Positions 7,675-16,571 of a DNA stretch of 47,715 bases are shown one piece after another. The DNA is from Burkholderiaceae bacterium (GTDB lineage: Bacteria > Pseudomonadota > Gammaproteobacteria > Burkholderiales > Burkholderiaceae_F): the NCBI GenBank assembly GCA_022843955.1, contig JALHMQ010000033.1:1-47715 (forward strand). Direction: 5' to 3'. A program made the translations under genes and the position numbers. The notes below the pieces were generated by a model that ran no database searches, was not told the origin of the DNA, and saw nothing but the letters and a program-made list of their open reading frames with translations. The first letter of the stretch is position 1, and every line of letters starts with the position of its first letter.

Positions 7675-9369
7675 ATGCTTCGCCTGACCGAACTGCGCCT
7701 GCCGTTGAACCACGCCGCCGAGGCGCTGCGCCAGGCGATCGTCGCCCGCCTGCGCATCCGCGATGACGAGCTGACCGACTTCACCGTGTTCAAGCGCGCG
7801 GCCGATGCGCGCAAGAAGGCGGCGATGGTGTTCAGCTACACCATCGACTGCACGCTGCGCAACGAGGCGGCGGTGCTCAAGCGCTTTGCCGACGACATCC
7901 ATGTGCGCGTGGCACCCGACACGCGCTACAAGTTCGTCGCCCACGTGCCAGCGGACTTCCACGCGGAGCCGCGGCCGCGCCCGCTGGTGGTGGGCTTTGG
8001 CCCCTGCGGCCTGTTTGCCGCGCTGATCCTGGCGCAGATGGGGCTGCGGCCCATCGTGCTCGAACGCGGCAAGCCGGTGCGCGAGCGCACCAAAGACACC
8101 TGGGCGCTGTGGCGCCAGGGCGTGCTCACGCCGGAGTCGAACGTGCAGTTCGGCGAGGGCGGGGCCGGCACGTTCTCCGACGGCAAGCTGTGGAGCCAGA
8201 TCAGCGACCCGCGCCATCTCACGCGCAAGGTGCTCACCGAGTTCGTGCAGGCTGGCGCGCCGGAGGAGATCCTGTACGTGGCCAAGCCGCACATCGGCAC
8301 TTTTCGCCTGGTCAGCATGGTGGAGAAGATGCGCGCGCAGATCACCGCACTCGGCGGCGAGGTGCGCTTCGGCCAGCGGCTCACCGACATCGCGATCGAG
8401 GGCGGGCAGGTGCGCGGCGTCACCTGCGTGGATGCGGCCGGCCAGGTGCACGAACTGCGCGCCGACCACGTGGTGCTGGCGCTCGGCCACAGCGCGCGCG
8501 ACACCTTTGCCATGCTGCATGCGCGCGGCGTGCGGATGGAGGCCAAGCCGTTTTCAATCGGCTTTCGGATCGAGCATCCGCAGAGCCTGATCGATCGCGC
8601 GCGGCTCGGGCCCAACGCCGGGAATCCGCTGCTGGGTGCGGCCGACTACAAGCTCGTGCACCACGCCGCCAATGGCCGCTCCGTCTACAGCTTCTGCATG
8701 TGCCCGGGCGGCACCGTGGTGGCGGCCACCTCCGAGCCGCTGCGTGTGGTCACCAACGGCATGAGCCAGTACTCGCGCAACGAGCGCAACGCCAACGCCG
8801 GCATCGTGGTCGGCATCGGCCCGCGCGACTATGCCGATCCCAACGCGGCGGTGGTCAGCCCGCTCGACGGCATCGCCTTCCAGCGCGTGTGGGAGTCACG
8901 CGCCTACGAGCTGGGCGGCGGCGACTACATCGCACCGGGGCAGCGGGTCGGCGACTTCCTGGCCGGACAGGTGTCGAGCGAATTCGGCAGCGTGCAGCCT
9001 TCGTACACGCCGGGGGTGCGGCCGACCGATCTGGCGGCACCCGGGCGCGAGAGCCTGCCGCGCTATGCGATCGATGCGATCCGCGTGGCGCTGCCGGCGT
9101 TCGAGCGGCAGATCCGCGGCTTTGCGATGGCCGATGCGGTGCTCACCGGCGTGGAGACGCGCACCTCGTCGCCGCTGCGGATCACGCGCGGGCCGGATTA
9201 TCAGAGCCTGAACGTGCGCGGCCTGTTTCCGGCCGGCGAAGGGGCCGGCTATGCCGGCGGCATCATGTCGGCGGGGGTCGATGGCATCGAGGTCGCCGAA
9301 GCGCTGGCACGCGCGCTGCTCGGCCTGCCGCAGGATGCGGCGATCCCCCCGCACGCGTTGCCCGCATGA
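7675..9369 (+). CDS. FAD-dependent oxidoreductase (COG2509 type)
   Basis: A 564-residue flavoprotein. About 100 N-terminal residues form a small domain (MLRLTELRLPLNHAAEALR...), followed by an FAD-binding Rossmann motif VVGFGPCGLFAAL and the adenine-dinucleotide acidic end VLERG. NVQFGEGGAGTFSDGKLW and a C-terminal FAD-closing segment (GLFPAGEGAGYAGGIMSAG) are typical of the uncharacterised FAD-dependent dehydrogenase group found in many bacteria. Electron donor and substrate are unknown. The start at 7675 gives the complete N-terminal domain. The gene runs divergently from the BciB-like gene, so the two may share a control region. Confidence 0.85.
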   Translation: MLRLTELRLPLNHAAEALRQAIVARLRIRDDELTDFTVFKRAADARKKAAMVFSYTIDCTLRNEAAVLKRFADDIHVRVAPDTRYKFVAHVPADFHAEPRPRPLVVGFGPCGLFAALILAQMGLRPIVLERGKPVRERTKDTWALWRQGVLTPESNVQFGEGGAGTFSDGKLWSQISDPRHLTRKVLTEFVQAGAPEEILYVAKPHIGTFRLVSMVEKMRAQITALGGEVRFGQRLTDIAIEGGQVRGVTCVDAAGQVHELRADHVVLALGHSARDTFAMLHARGVRMEAKPFSIGFRIEHPQSLIDRARLGPNAGNPLLGAADYKLVHHAANGRSVYSFCMCPGGTVVAATSEPLRVVTNGMSQYSRNERNANAGIVVGIGPRDYADPNAAVVSPLDGIAFQRVWESRAYELGGGDYIAPGQRVGDFLAGQVSSEFGSVQPSYTPGVRPTDLAAPGRESLPRYAIDAIRVALPAFERQIRGFAMADAVLTGVETRTSSPLRITRGPDYQSLNVRGLFPAGEGAGYAGGIMSAGVDGIEVAEALARALLGLPQDAAIPPHALPA

Positions 9370-9478
9370 GTGCGCCGGGCCGCCGCAGCGGCGCAGCGTG
9401 CGCGCCGCGACCGCAGTTCAGCAGCGCACCGTGTCGCACCCGAGCGCCCCGGCAACGTGCTTTGTTCGAGACATTCCG

Positions 9479-10108
9479 ATGACGCTCGACCCGCCCGATC
9501 TGAACTACATCGTCGCCTCCACGCTGGGCCACTACGAGCGCGAGGCCGACGGCTACCGCGCCAGCACCGCCGACCACGATGTCAGCCAGAACATCGACGC
9601 GTTGCTGCGCCATATCGACGCGCCGCCGCCGTTCACGATCCTGGACTTCGGCTGCGGCCCGGGGCGCGACCTGCAGACCTTCACGCGTCTCGGTCACCGC
9701 GCGATCGGCCTCGACGGTGCGGCTGGCTTCGTGGCGATGGCGCGCGCCGACACCGGCTGCGAGGTCTGGCACCAGAGTTTTCTCGCGCTCGACCTGCCGG
9801 AGGCGCACTTCGACGGCGTGTTCTGCAACGCCTCGCTGTTTCACGTGCCGGGGCAGGAACTGCCGCGCGTGCTGCGCCAGTTGTTCGCGACGCTCAAGCC
9901 CGGCGGCGTGCTGTTTTGCTCCAATCCACGCGGACCGAACGAGGAGGGCTGGTACGGCCACCGCTACGGCATCTGGCGCGACCTGGCGGGCTGGCGCACG
10001 CCGCTGCAGGCTGCGGGCTTCGTCGAGCGCGAGCACTACTACCGCCCGCCCGGCGTGCCGCGCGAGCAGCAGGCGTGGCTGGCGATGGTGTGCCAGCGGC
10101 CGCGCTGA
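9479..10108 (+). CDS. Class I SAM-dependent methyltransferase
   Basis: A 209-residue protein with the class I methyltransferase signature: motif I DFGCGPGRD, acidic residue in LGLDGA-like IGLDGAAGFV, and the later motif FDGVFCNASLFHVP followed by LKPGGVLFCSNP. The fold is methyltransferase type 11/25. The substrate cannot be inferred; the segment EEGWYGHRYGIWRD after the core may help bind it. The start at 9479 is the ATG nearest to the domain; the frame remains open upstream through the end of the preceding oxidoreductase gene, which it follows by 109 bp. Confidence 0.82.
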   Translation: MTLDPPDLNYIVASTLGHYEREADGYRASTADHDVSQNIDALLRHIDAPPPFTILDFGCGPGRDLQTFTRLGHRAIGLDGAAGFVAMARADTGCEVWHQSFLALDLPEAHFDGVFCNASLFHVPGQELPRVLRQLFATLKPGGVLFCSNPRGPNEEGWYGHRYGIWRDLAGWRTPLQAAGFVEREHYYRPPGVPREQQAWLAMVCQRPR

Positions 10109-10188
10109 GCCCGCCACCGCTCCGTCCTTGTCGGCGAGTGGAAGAACCGCTACGCCCGCTCGCGCGCCGGTCGATCTGCGGTCAAACG

Positions 10189-11085
10189 TCACCCGGAGAG
10201 CAATTGACCCGAGGCGATGACTTGCACCCCAATGCCAGGCATCTTGATGGACACTGACTCAAGTGAATCTTCGACGGTTTCCTCGGCGTACTTGACCATA
10301 CGTCCAAGCAGCTTCGCGTCGTCTGGCACATTTCCAAGGAAGCGGAGTGGTTCGGGAATGAGGTCGGCCGCAACTTCGACCTCGAGTCCGCTTTCCAAGC
10401 GACGCATGAGCGCGGTCAAGTCGGAAGCATCGATGCTCACTATCTGTCGATCGATCTGCAGTTCCAGTCCAGTCTGAGTAAGCCTGTAGGGGACTCGCAA
10501 TCCGATTGCGCCGAAGCTAAGCTGCATCAGACCATCAAACACCGGCTCTGGCGGCGAGTCGGGGCAGTTGCAAATCGGGTCGGACTCGACCGTGTCCGGG
10601 ATCGCATCGTGGTTGTTGGTGCGTTCTTCGATAGTCCGCGTGTTCAGCTTGACCCACTTCTCATCGTCGAAGCTGAACCACTTCTTGCGAGCACAGGTCA
10701 ACTCATAGATGCGAAACAGCTGGTAGACGGTCAGTGCGGACCGGCCACATTTTGGCGGCTGGACTTTGAAGGTCTTCGTCGACCTCTGTGAGACTTGCCA
10801 GTTGACTTCGCGTCCGATGGTGTGCTCGACGTCATACTTGAGCGACCAAACGTCTTTGAGTCCGAGCGTCCCACCCGCAACTTCCTTGAGGGTCGACATC
10901 GCTTTCTCGGAGATGCCGCTGGCTACCTCGACCGTGCAGGTGCCCTCGACGCCACATCGAGAGGCGGTCCCTTCGTCGATGTCACGCCACTCCTCAGATA
11001 TGCGCCAGTCGATGCGACTCCGCTTGTTTGGCGCAATCGTCGAGAAGGCCTTCAAGAGCCGTCGCCCAGGGAAGTAGATAGCCAT
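10189..11085 (-). CDS. Protein of unknown function with scattered cysteines
   Basis: A 298-residue protein that I do not recognise. GGAGACA lies before the ATG at 11085, supporting this start. No signal peptide or membrane helix is visible. The middle part (about residues 75-130) alternates polar and hydrophobic residues in a beta-strand-like pattern around VWSLKYDVEHTIGREVNWQ and includes cysteines in PPKCGRSA and YELTCARKK; further cysteines are in CGVEGTC and CNCPDS. The alternation resembles amphipathic beta-hairpin proteins, but this is only a visual impression. Base composition is lower in GC than in neighbours. It stands alone between a convergent methyltransferase gene and a VOC gene. 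Confidence 0.68.
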   Translation of the reverse strand: MAIYFPGRRLLKAFSTIAPNKRSRIDWRISEEWRDIDEGTASRCGVEGTCTVEVASGISEKAMSTLKEVAGGTLGLKDVWSLKYDVEHTIGREVNWQVSQRSTKTFKVQPPKCGRSALTVYQLFRIYELTCARKKWFSFDDEKWVKLNTRTIEERTNNHDAIPDTVESDPICNCPDSPPEPVFDGLMQLSFGAIGLRVPYRLTQTGLELQIDRQIVSIDASDLTALMRRLESGLEVEVAADLIPEPLRFLGNVPDDAKLLGRMVKYAEETVEDSLESVSIKMPGIGVQVIASGQLLSG

Positions 11086-11250
11086 AGTTGCTGTCTCCGG
11101 GTCCAAGTGAGGAGGTGCGTGACCCCTCGTACAGTCGTTTAGCGGGAGATGCACCACATCGCATGAAAACTTTCGGCGGCAAGCGGCGCGTTCTGGCCGC
11201 TCACCGCGGCTTCATCATCACGTCGCCAGACGCAACTCGCGTTGCCTTAG

Positions 11251-11631
11251 TCAGGCTTGAGAGATCGACAGCACATTGCCGTCGGGATCCGAGAACCAAG
11301 CGACCTTTGCCTGTCCGTCTGGCGCTGTCCAAATGCCTAGCTCATCCTGGCCGATACCGTCGTAGATGGTGAACGAAATGCCTCGCTCGCGGAGGACAGC
11401 TGCGGTTGTGACGATGTCGGCAACATTCCAACCAAGCACTGGATGCGCGTGCGCCTTGTGATCAGGCAGTGCCGTGACTCTAAGGAGGGCACCATCGAGC
11501 TGCAGAAAGTCTCCGAACGCATCGGAGCTGCGGAGTGTGAAGCCCAGAACGCCTTGGTAGAAGGCCAGCGCGCGTTCGCGGTCACTGACGTTGACGAACG
11601 CCACAGGCGTTCCAGTAACGGGCTTCATCAT
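11251..11631 (-). CDS. VOC (glyoxalase/bleomycin-resistance fold) protein
   Basis: A 126-residue single-domain VOC protein. The paired beta-alpha-beta-beta-beta modules are visible, with FVNVSDRERALAFYQGVLGF at the start and KVAWFSDPDGNVLSISQ at the end, where acidic metal-ligand positions normally lie. The start at 11631 is supported by a strong AGGAGGTG eight bases upstream; the next ATG is also in frame three bases later. It may be a metal-dependent lyase, dioxygenase or a binding protein; sequence alone does not decide. Confidence 0.85.
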   Translation of the reverse strand: MMKPVTGTPVAFVNVSDRERALAFYQGVLGFTLRSSDAFGDFLQLDGALLRVTALPDHKAHAHPVLGWNVADIVTTAAVLRERGISFTIYDGIGQDELGIWTAPDGQAKVAWFSDPDGNVLSISQA

Positions 11632-11849
11632 CAGAGTCACCTCCTGAATACACGCCAAGTTCCTCGGCCCGATTTGACAGTCTCTGCGTACCGTCTCGAC
11701 CTGCCGCGTCTGCCCGCTGTCGCCATCAGCAGATCGGCGCGATCCTGACATTCAAGCCGATTTGCCGCGCAGCGTCCAGTTTCCCCTTGGTGAGCGAGTC
11801 GCGCTTGCCGCTGCACCGCTGTAGATTGGCGTTTGATGCGGCATGCCGT

Positions 11850-12404
11850 TCAACGGCCGGCGTCCAGTCCGGTGGCGCCGACGAACTCGTGCGCAAACGC
11901 CGCCAGCGCGGACCAGTCGGTGTACTCGAAGTCGCGCGACGTGTCGGTGTCGCCTCCACGCTTGCGGGCAATCGACTTCATCGCGAAGCGCTTGAACCAG
12001 TCGTACTGCGTGTAGGGCAGCGCGCCCGCCACCGGCAGCACCACGCCGGGCACGAGGCCGGTGTCGTCGAGGAACTTCTGCGCCTCGGCGCGGCAGGCGG
12101 CGCGGCTGTCGTCGTCGCTCAGCGCGGCGGTCAGGCTGACTGACAACAGCGCGGTCGGGCAGGCGTTGAGCCAGTCGCGATTGCGCTTGACGAAATCGCG
12201 AAGCACTGTCTGGTGGGCGCCGGCGTGCACCGAGCCGGCGAGGATCACCGCCGCGTAGATCGGACTCAGGTTGGCCGCGGTGGGTGAGGCCAGGTCGACG
12301 AGGTCGACGGCGCGGCCGCCGCGCTGCAGTTCTTCGGCGACAAAGGTGGCAATGCGCCGGGTCTGGCCTTCGGTGGTGGCGTAGGCAATCAGCATCTGCT
12401 TCAT
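11850..12404 (-). CDS. Flavodoxin-domain protein, HemG-like protoporphyrinogen oxidase
   Basis: A 184-residue flavodoxin. The FMN phosphate loop is ATTEGQTRRIA near the N-terminus, and the C-terminal part carries the pattern KRGGDTDTSRDFEYTDW that is characteristic of HemG, the menaquinone-dependent protoporphyrinogen IX dehydrogenase of haem synthesis. Length matches HemG of enterobacteria. HemG is less usual in betaproteobacteria, where other oxidases (HemJ, HemY) are common, so it could be a second enzyme or a flavodoxin with another job. The gene stands alone. Confidence 0.78.
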   Translation of the reverse strand: MKQMLIAYATTEGQTRRIATFVAEELQRGGRAVDLVDLASPTAANLSPIYAAVILAGSVHAGAHQTVLRDFVKRNRDWLNACPTALLSVSLTAALSDDDSRAACRAEAQKFLDDTGLVPGVVLPVAGALPYTQYDWFKRFAMKSIARKRGGDTDTSRDFEYTDWSALAAFAHEFVGATGLDAGR

Positions 12405-12642
12405 ACGTTCCTCTCGCGATCGTCCGCCCGGCGTGGCCGCCGCGCGCGTCCGATCAACACCAGCCTGCGCCGGCTGGCGCCTGCGATGTGCAGGCAGATC
12501 AACGCCGCCGTGGAGCGCCTCCTCGAATCGCCTCCGCAGCGGGCGGTTAGAAGGAATTGCCGGTCAAGCGTGCCGCTTGTCACGGCTTCAACGTGCCGGC
12601 CGGTCGGTGTAATCAGGTCCGAAGTGATCAGCCGGGGATACG

Positions 12643-13254
12643 GTGGCCGACGGATCGACGTTGAAAATGGCGCTGGCGGTGCTGGCGATGGTGGCCAGTG
12701 TCGCCATGTGCGTGCACAAGCACGAGTCCACCAAGCGCCTGCCCGGCACGCCGGTGGTCGGTGCGCCGCGGCAGGACGACGGCACCCGCCGTGCCGCGTT
12801 CGAGCGCGACGGCTACCAGATCGCACCGTTCGCCCGCTTCACGGTGCGCGCCCGCCTGCTGTCGGCGGAGCGCTACCGCATCGGCCGCGAGGCCGACCTG
12901 TCGCCGATCGACTTCGCGCTCGGCTGGGACGCGATGTCGCATGACACCGTGCTCGACCGGCTGAAGATCTCGCAGGGCAATCGCTTCTACACCTACCGCT
13001 GGGAGAACGAGCCGCCGCTGCCGGTCTCGGAGATCGTGCGCAGCTCGGCCAACATGCACCTGATCCCCGCGGGCGCCGACGTGCGGCAGCAACTGGAAGG
13101 TGTGCGACCGGGGGCGGTGGTGACGCTGCACGGCTGGCTGGTCGATGTGGCGGCGCCCGATGGCTGGCGCTGGGCCTCGTCACGCACGCGCGAGGACAGC
13201 GGCGGCGGCGCCTGCGAGCTGATGTGGGTCGACGAGGTACACGTCGAAGGTTGA
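12643..13254 (+). CDS. Conserved unknown protein with N-terminal membrane anchor
   Basis: About 203 residues. An N-terminal hydrophobic segment (LKMALAVLAMVASVAMCV) suggests a signal anchor or uncleaved signal peptide, followed by a soluble domain with strongly motif-like stretches: GYQIAPFARFTVRARLLS, ADLSPIDFALGWDAMS, SANMHLIPA and DGWRWASSRTRED. These look like a conserved bacterial family that I cannot name. The start could be the GTG at 12643 or the ATG at 12667; both keep the anchor. The gene converges with the fumarase gene across a shared terminator. Confidence 0.7.
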   Translation: MADGSTLKMALAVLAMVASVAMCVHKHESTKRLPGTPVVGAPRQDDGTRRAAFERDGYQIAPFARFTVRARLLSAERYRIGREADLSPIDFALGWDAMSHDTVLDRLKISQGNRFYTYRWENEPPLPVSEIVRSSANMHLIPAGADVRQQLEGVRPGAVVTLHGWLVDVAAPDGWRWASSRTREDSGGGACELMWVDEVHVEG

Positions 13255-13291
13255 GGCGCAGCGATCGCTGGCACCTCGAAAGTCGCCGGAC

Positions 13292-13327
13292 AAAAGCAAC
13301 GGGCCGCTGATGTCAGCGGCCCGTTGC
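13292..13327 (-). terminator. Terminator of the frd-fum operon
   Basis: A perfect 15-bp inverted repeat (arms 13296-13310, GCAACGGGCCGCTGA, and 13313-13327) is followed on the minus strand by TTTTG. It lies 28 bp beyond the stop of the fumarase gene and after the convergent gene ending at 13254, so it fits a Rho-independent terminator for the fumarase side and may block convergent transcription too. Confidence 0.85.
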
Positions 13328-13355
13328 GTTCAGTGCAGCCGATCAACGCCATCCG

Positions 13356-14885
13356 TCAGGCCGGCACCGCCGTCTTCATCTTCTCGATGGCGATCTTCCA
13401 GGTTGCCGGTCCGCTCTTGTGCACGGCGCCGCCTTCGCTGTCCACCGCCACCGTGACCGGCATGTCCTTCACCTCGAACTCGTAGATCGCCTCCATGCCG
13501 AGTTCCGGGAAGGCCAGCACCTTGGACGCGCGAATCGCCTTGCTTACCAGGTAGGCCGCGCCGCCCACGGCGATGCAGTACACCGCCTTGTGCTTGCGGA
13601 TCGACTCGATCGCCACCGGCCCGCGCTCGCTCTTGCCGACCATGCCTAGCAGGCCGGTGTTGGCGAGCATCGGCTCGACGAACTTGTCCATCCGCGACGA
13701 CGTGGTCGGCCCGGCCGGCCCCACCGCCTCGTCACGCACCGGATCCACCGGGCCGACGTAGTAGATGAAGCGGTTGGTGAAGTCCACCGGCAGCTTCTCG
13801 CCGGCGGCCATCATGTCGGTGAGCCGCTTGTGCGCGGCGTCGCGGCCGGTGAGCAGCTTGCCATTGAGCAGCAGGCGGTCGCCCGACTTCCACGTGGCCA
13901 CTTCAGCAGGGGTGACGGTGTCCAGGTTCACGCGGCGGCTGGTGGTGAAGTCCAGTTCCAGCTTGGGCCACAGATCGAGGCTGGGCGGGTCGAGCGCCAC
14001 CGGACCGCTGCCGTCGAGCACGAAGTGCGCGTGGCGGGTGGCCGCGCAGTTGGGCAGCAGCGCCACTGGCTTGCTGGCCGCATGGCAGGGCATTTCGCTG
14101 ACCTTGACGTCGAGCACGGTGGTCAGGCCACCGAGGCCCTGCGCACCGATGCCCAGCGCGTTGACCTTCTCGTACAGCTCCAGCCGCATCGCTTCGGTGC
14201 TGTTGGCCGGGCCGCGCGCGATCAGCTCATGCATGTCTACCGGTTCCATCATCGCCCACTTGGCGAGCATCGGCGCCATCTCGGGCGAGCCGCCGATCCC
14301 CAGCGACAGGATGCCGGGCGGGCACCAGTCCGCGCCCATGGTGGGCACCATCTGCAGCACCCAGTCGACCACGTTGTCGTTGGGCAGCAGCATGGTCATC
14401 TTGCTCTTGTTGTCGGAGCCGCCGCCCTTGGCGGCGACATGCACCTCGACCGTGTCGCCAGGCACCACGTCGAAGTGGACGATCGCCGGCGTGTTGTCGC
14501 GCGTATTGCTGCGCTTGCCGGCGGGGTCGGCCAGCATCGATGCGCGCAGGATGTTTTCCTTGAACGTGTAGGCGCGGCGCACGGCCTCGTTGCACATCGC
14601 CTGGATCGACAACTGGGTGTCCCAGCGCGCGTTCATGCCGACCTTGAGCATGACCACGACATTGCCGGTGTCCTGGCAGATCGGCCGGTGACCCTCGGCG
14701 CTCATGCGCGAGTTGATCAGGATCTGCGCCAGCGCATCCTTGGCGGCGGGCGACTGCTCGCGCTGGTAGGCGGCGGCCATCGCCTGCACGAAATCGGCAG
14801 GGTGGTAGTACGAGATGAACTGCAGCGCGTCGGCGACGCTCTGGATGAAGTCTTCCTGCTTGATGGGTCGGGCAGGTTGGACCAT
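13356..14885 (-). CDS. fumA: Class I (iron-sulfur) fumarate hydratase
   Basis: A 509-residue class I fumarase that interconverts fumarate and L-malate with an oxygen-sensitive [4Fe-4S] cluster. Three candidate cluster ligands are in place: Cys70 in ICQDTG, Cys188 in CPPGILSLGIGG and Cys280 in PNCAATRH, spaced 118 and 92 apart, close to known class I enzymes. The alpha and beta parts are fused in one chain as in FumA/FumB. The ATG at 14885 has GAGGAG upstream. It is the last gene of the frdCAB-carrier unit, separated from the carrier by 134 bp that contain a strong hairpin. It would convert malate to fumarate for the reductase, or the reverse. Confidence 0.92.
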   Translation of the reverse strand: MVQPARPIKQEDFIQSVADALQFISYYHPADFVQAMAAAYQREQSPAAKDALAQILINSRMSAEGHRPICQDTGNVVVMLKVGMNARWDTQLSIQAMCNEAVRRAYTFKENILRASMLADPAGKRSNTRDNTPAIVHFDVVPGDTVEVHVAAKGGGSDNKSKMTMLLPNDNVVDWVLQMVPTMGADWCPPGILSLGIGGSPEMAPMLAKWAMMEPVDMHELIARGPANSTEAMRLELYEKVNALGIGAQGLGGLTTVLDVKVSEMPCHAASKPVALLPNCAATRHAHFVLDGSGPVALDPPSLDLWPKLELDFTTSRRVNLDTVTPAEVATWKSGDRLLLNGKLLTGRDAAHKRLTDMMAAGEKLPVDFTNRFIYYVGPVDPVRDEAVGPAGPTTSSRMDKFVEPMLANTGLLGMVGKSERGPVAIESIRKHKAVYCIAVGGAAYLVSKAIRASKVLAFPELGMEAIYEFEVKDMPVTVAVDSEGGAVHKSGPATWKIAIEKMKTAVPA

Positions 14886-14913
14886 GGTGGACTCCTCGAT
14901 ATGTCGAAACAGG

Positions 14914-14942
14914 CGCCGGTGCGGCGCGGGGCCGCACCGGCG
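14914..14942 (-). promoter_or_regulatory. Strong hairpin between the carrier and fumarase genes
   Basis: Twelve perfectly paired bases (14914-14925, CGCCGGTGCGGC, with 14931-14942) close a five-base loop. It lies inside the 134-bp spacer of an otherwise tightly packed gene set. No T-run follows on the minus strand, so it is more likely an attenuator, processing site or mRNA-end stabiliser than a full terminator. The role is inference. Confidence 0.5.
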
Positions 14943-15019
14943 GAACGCAGAGGGCGCGGACGGGGGAGAGGTTACCGCCCGCGCCACCGGTCACCCAAGG
15001 GCGACCGGCCTTTGCAGGG

Positions 15020-16519
15020 TCAGACGATCCAGACCAGGCTCACCAGCAGGAACACGGTGAAGAAGATGACGCCGAAGATCGCGCCCAATCGCCAGTAGTC
15101 CTTCGCCGGGATGTAGCCGCTGCCGTAGTACACCGGGCTGGGGCCAGTTGCGTACGGCGTCAGAATGCCCATGATGCCCAGCGTGAGCGCCAGCAGCATG
15201 GCGAAGGTGCGGATGTCCATCCCCGGGATGCCCAGGCCCACCGCCAGCATCACCGGCAACATGGCGGTCACGTGTGCCGTCACGCTGGCGAACAGGTAGT
15301 GCGTGAAGAAGAACACCGCCACCAGCGCGATCATCGCCACCGTCGGTGAAAAGCCCGTCATCTGCGCACCGACCGTGTCGGCGAACCACTTGACGAAGCC
15401 GACCCGGTTCAGGCCGTCGGCCAGCGCGACCAGCGTGGCAAACCACACCAGCGTGTTCCAGGCTTGCTTGTTGGCGAGGATGTCGTCCCAGCTGACCACC
15501 TTGCCGATCACCATCAGCGCCACCACCACGATCGCCACTGTGGTGGCGTTGATGAAGTCGCCACCCCAGATCCACAGCGCCAGCGCCAGCACCACCAGCA
15601 CCGCCAGACCCATTTCGCGTCCCGACAGGCCGCCCATCTTGCCCAGTTCGCCGCGCGCCCAGTTGGGCACTTCGTCGCCGCCGGTGACTTCCGGCTTGTA
15701 GAACACGTAGGCCAGCAGCGGTGTGGCGATCAGCAGGATGATGCCGACCGGCGCGAACGCCATGAACCACTCCATCCACGAGATCGATACCTTGGCGGTC
15801 TTGTTGATCAGTTCGACTGCCAGCAGGTTGGGTGCCAGGGCGGTGAGGAACATCGAACTGGTGACCGAGGTGGCGGCGATCGCCACCCACATCAGGTAAC
15901 CGCCGATGCGCCGCGACGATGGATCGTTGGGCTTGCTGTCGTACAACGCCGGCAGGTTGCGGATCACCGGGAACACGGTGCCGCCGCTGCGCGCAGTGTT
16001 GCTGGGGGTGAACGGTGCCAGCAGGGTGTCGGCGATGGTCACCGCGTACCCCAGCGTGAGCGTCTTCTTGCCCATTACCTTGACCAGCCACAGGGCGATG
16101 CGCCGCCCGAGCCCGGTCTTCTCATAGCCGAGCGCGAACATGAAGGCAGCGAAGATCAGCCACACCACAGTGTTGGAAAAGCCCGACAGCGCCCAGGTGA
16201 GCCCGGCGTTGGCCGGCTTGAAGCCGGCCTTGGCGAGGTCGGCCGGGCCGAACAGCACGTAGGGCGACAGCACGGTGACCAACGAGACACCGATCAGGCC
16301 CACCGCCGCGCCCGGCAAGGGCTCGAGCATCAGGCCGACGATGACGCCGACAAAAATGGCAAAGAAGTACCAGGCGTGCTGTGGCAGGCCTTCGGGTGCG
16401 GGCACGAGCGCGATCGCCAGTGCCGCGGCGATCGGGGCCAGCATCTTCCACCACGGCACACCGGGTTTGGGTAGCGCTGCAGCGGGTACAGCAGTCCCGC
16501 CTTGAACGACGGATGTCAT
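15020..16519 (-). CDS. DASS-family (SLC13) anion/C4-dicarboxylate transporter
   Basis: A 499-residue polytopic membrane protein with a dozen or so hydrophobic segments. It begins with a short cytoplasmic tail and LAPIAAALAIALVPAPEGL. The motif region TPSNTARSGGTVFPV and the later TPYATGPSPVYYGSGYI are the two SNT/TP-type substrate and sodium-binding hairpins typical of the DASS family (2-oxoglutarate/malate translocators, CitT, TtdT). The start at 16519 is preceded by AGGAGAGAG. Its place between fumarate reductase and fumarase argues for fumarate, malate or succinate as substrate, perhaps in exchange mode, but exchange versus sodium symport cannot be told. Confidence 0.88.
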   Translation of the reverse strand: MTSVVQGGTAVPAAALPKPGVPWWKMLAPIAAALAIALVPAPEGLPQHAWYFFAIFVGVIVGLMLEPLPGAAVGLIGVSLVTVLSPYVLFGPADLAKAGFKPANAGLTWALSGFSNTVVWLIFAAFMFALGYEKTGLGRRIALWLVKVMGKKTLTLGYAVTIADTLLAPFTPSNTARSGGTVFPVIRNLPALYDSKPNDPSSRRIGGYLMWVAIAATSVTSSMFLTALAPNLLAVELINKTAKVSISWMEWFMAFAPVGIILLIATPLLAYVFYKPEVTGGDEVPNWARGELGKMGGLSGREMGLAVLVVLALALWIWGGDFINATTVAIVVVALMVIGKVVSWDDILANKQAWNTLVWFATLVALADGLNRVGFVKWFADTVGAQMTGFSPTVAMIALVAVFFFTHYLFASVTAHVTAMLPVMLAVGLGIPGMDIRTFAMLLALTLGIMGILTPYATGPSPVYYGSGYIPAKDYWRLGAIFGVIFFTVFLLVSLVWIV

Positions 16520-16571
16520 TACTCTCTCCTGATTGGACCAAAAGCTCTCACTGGCCGCGGCGGCGCCGCGG

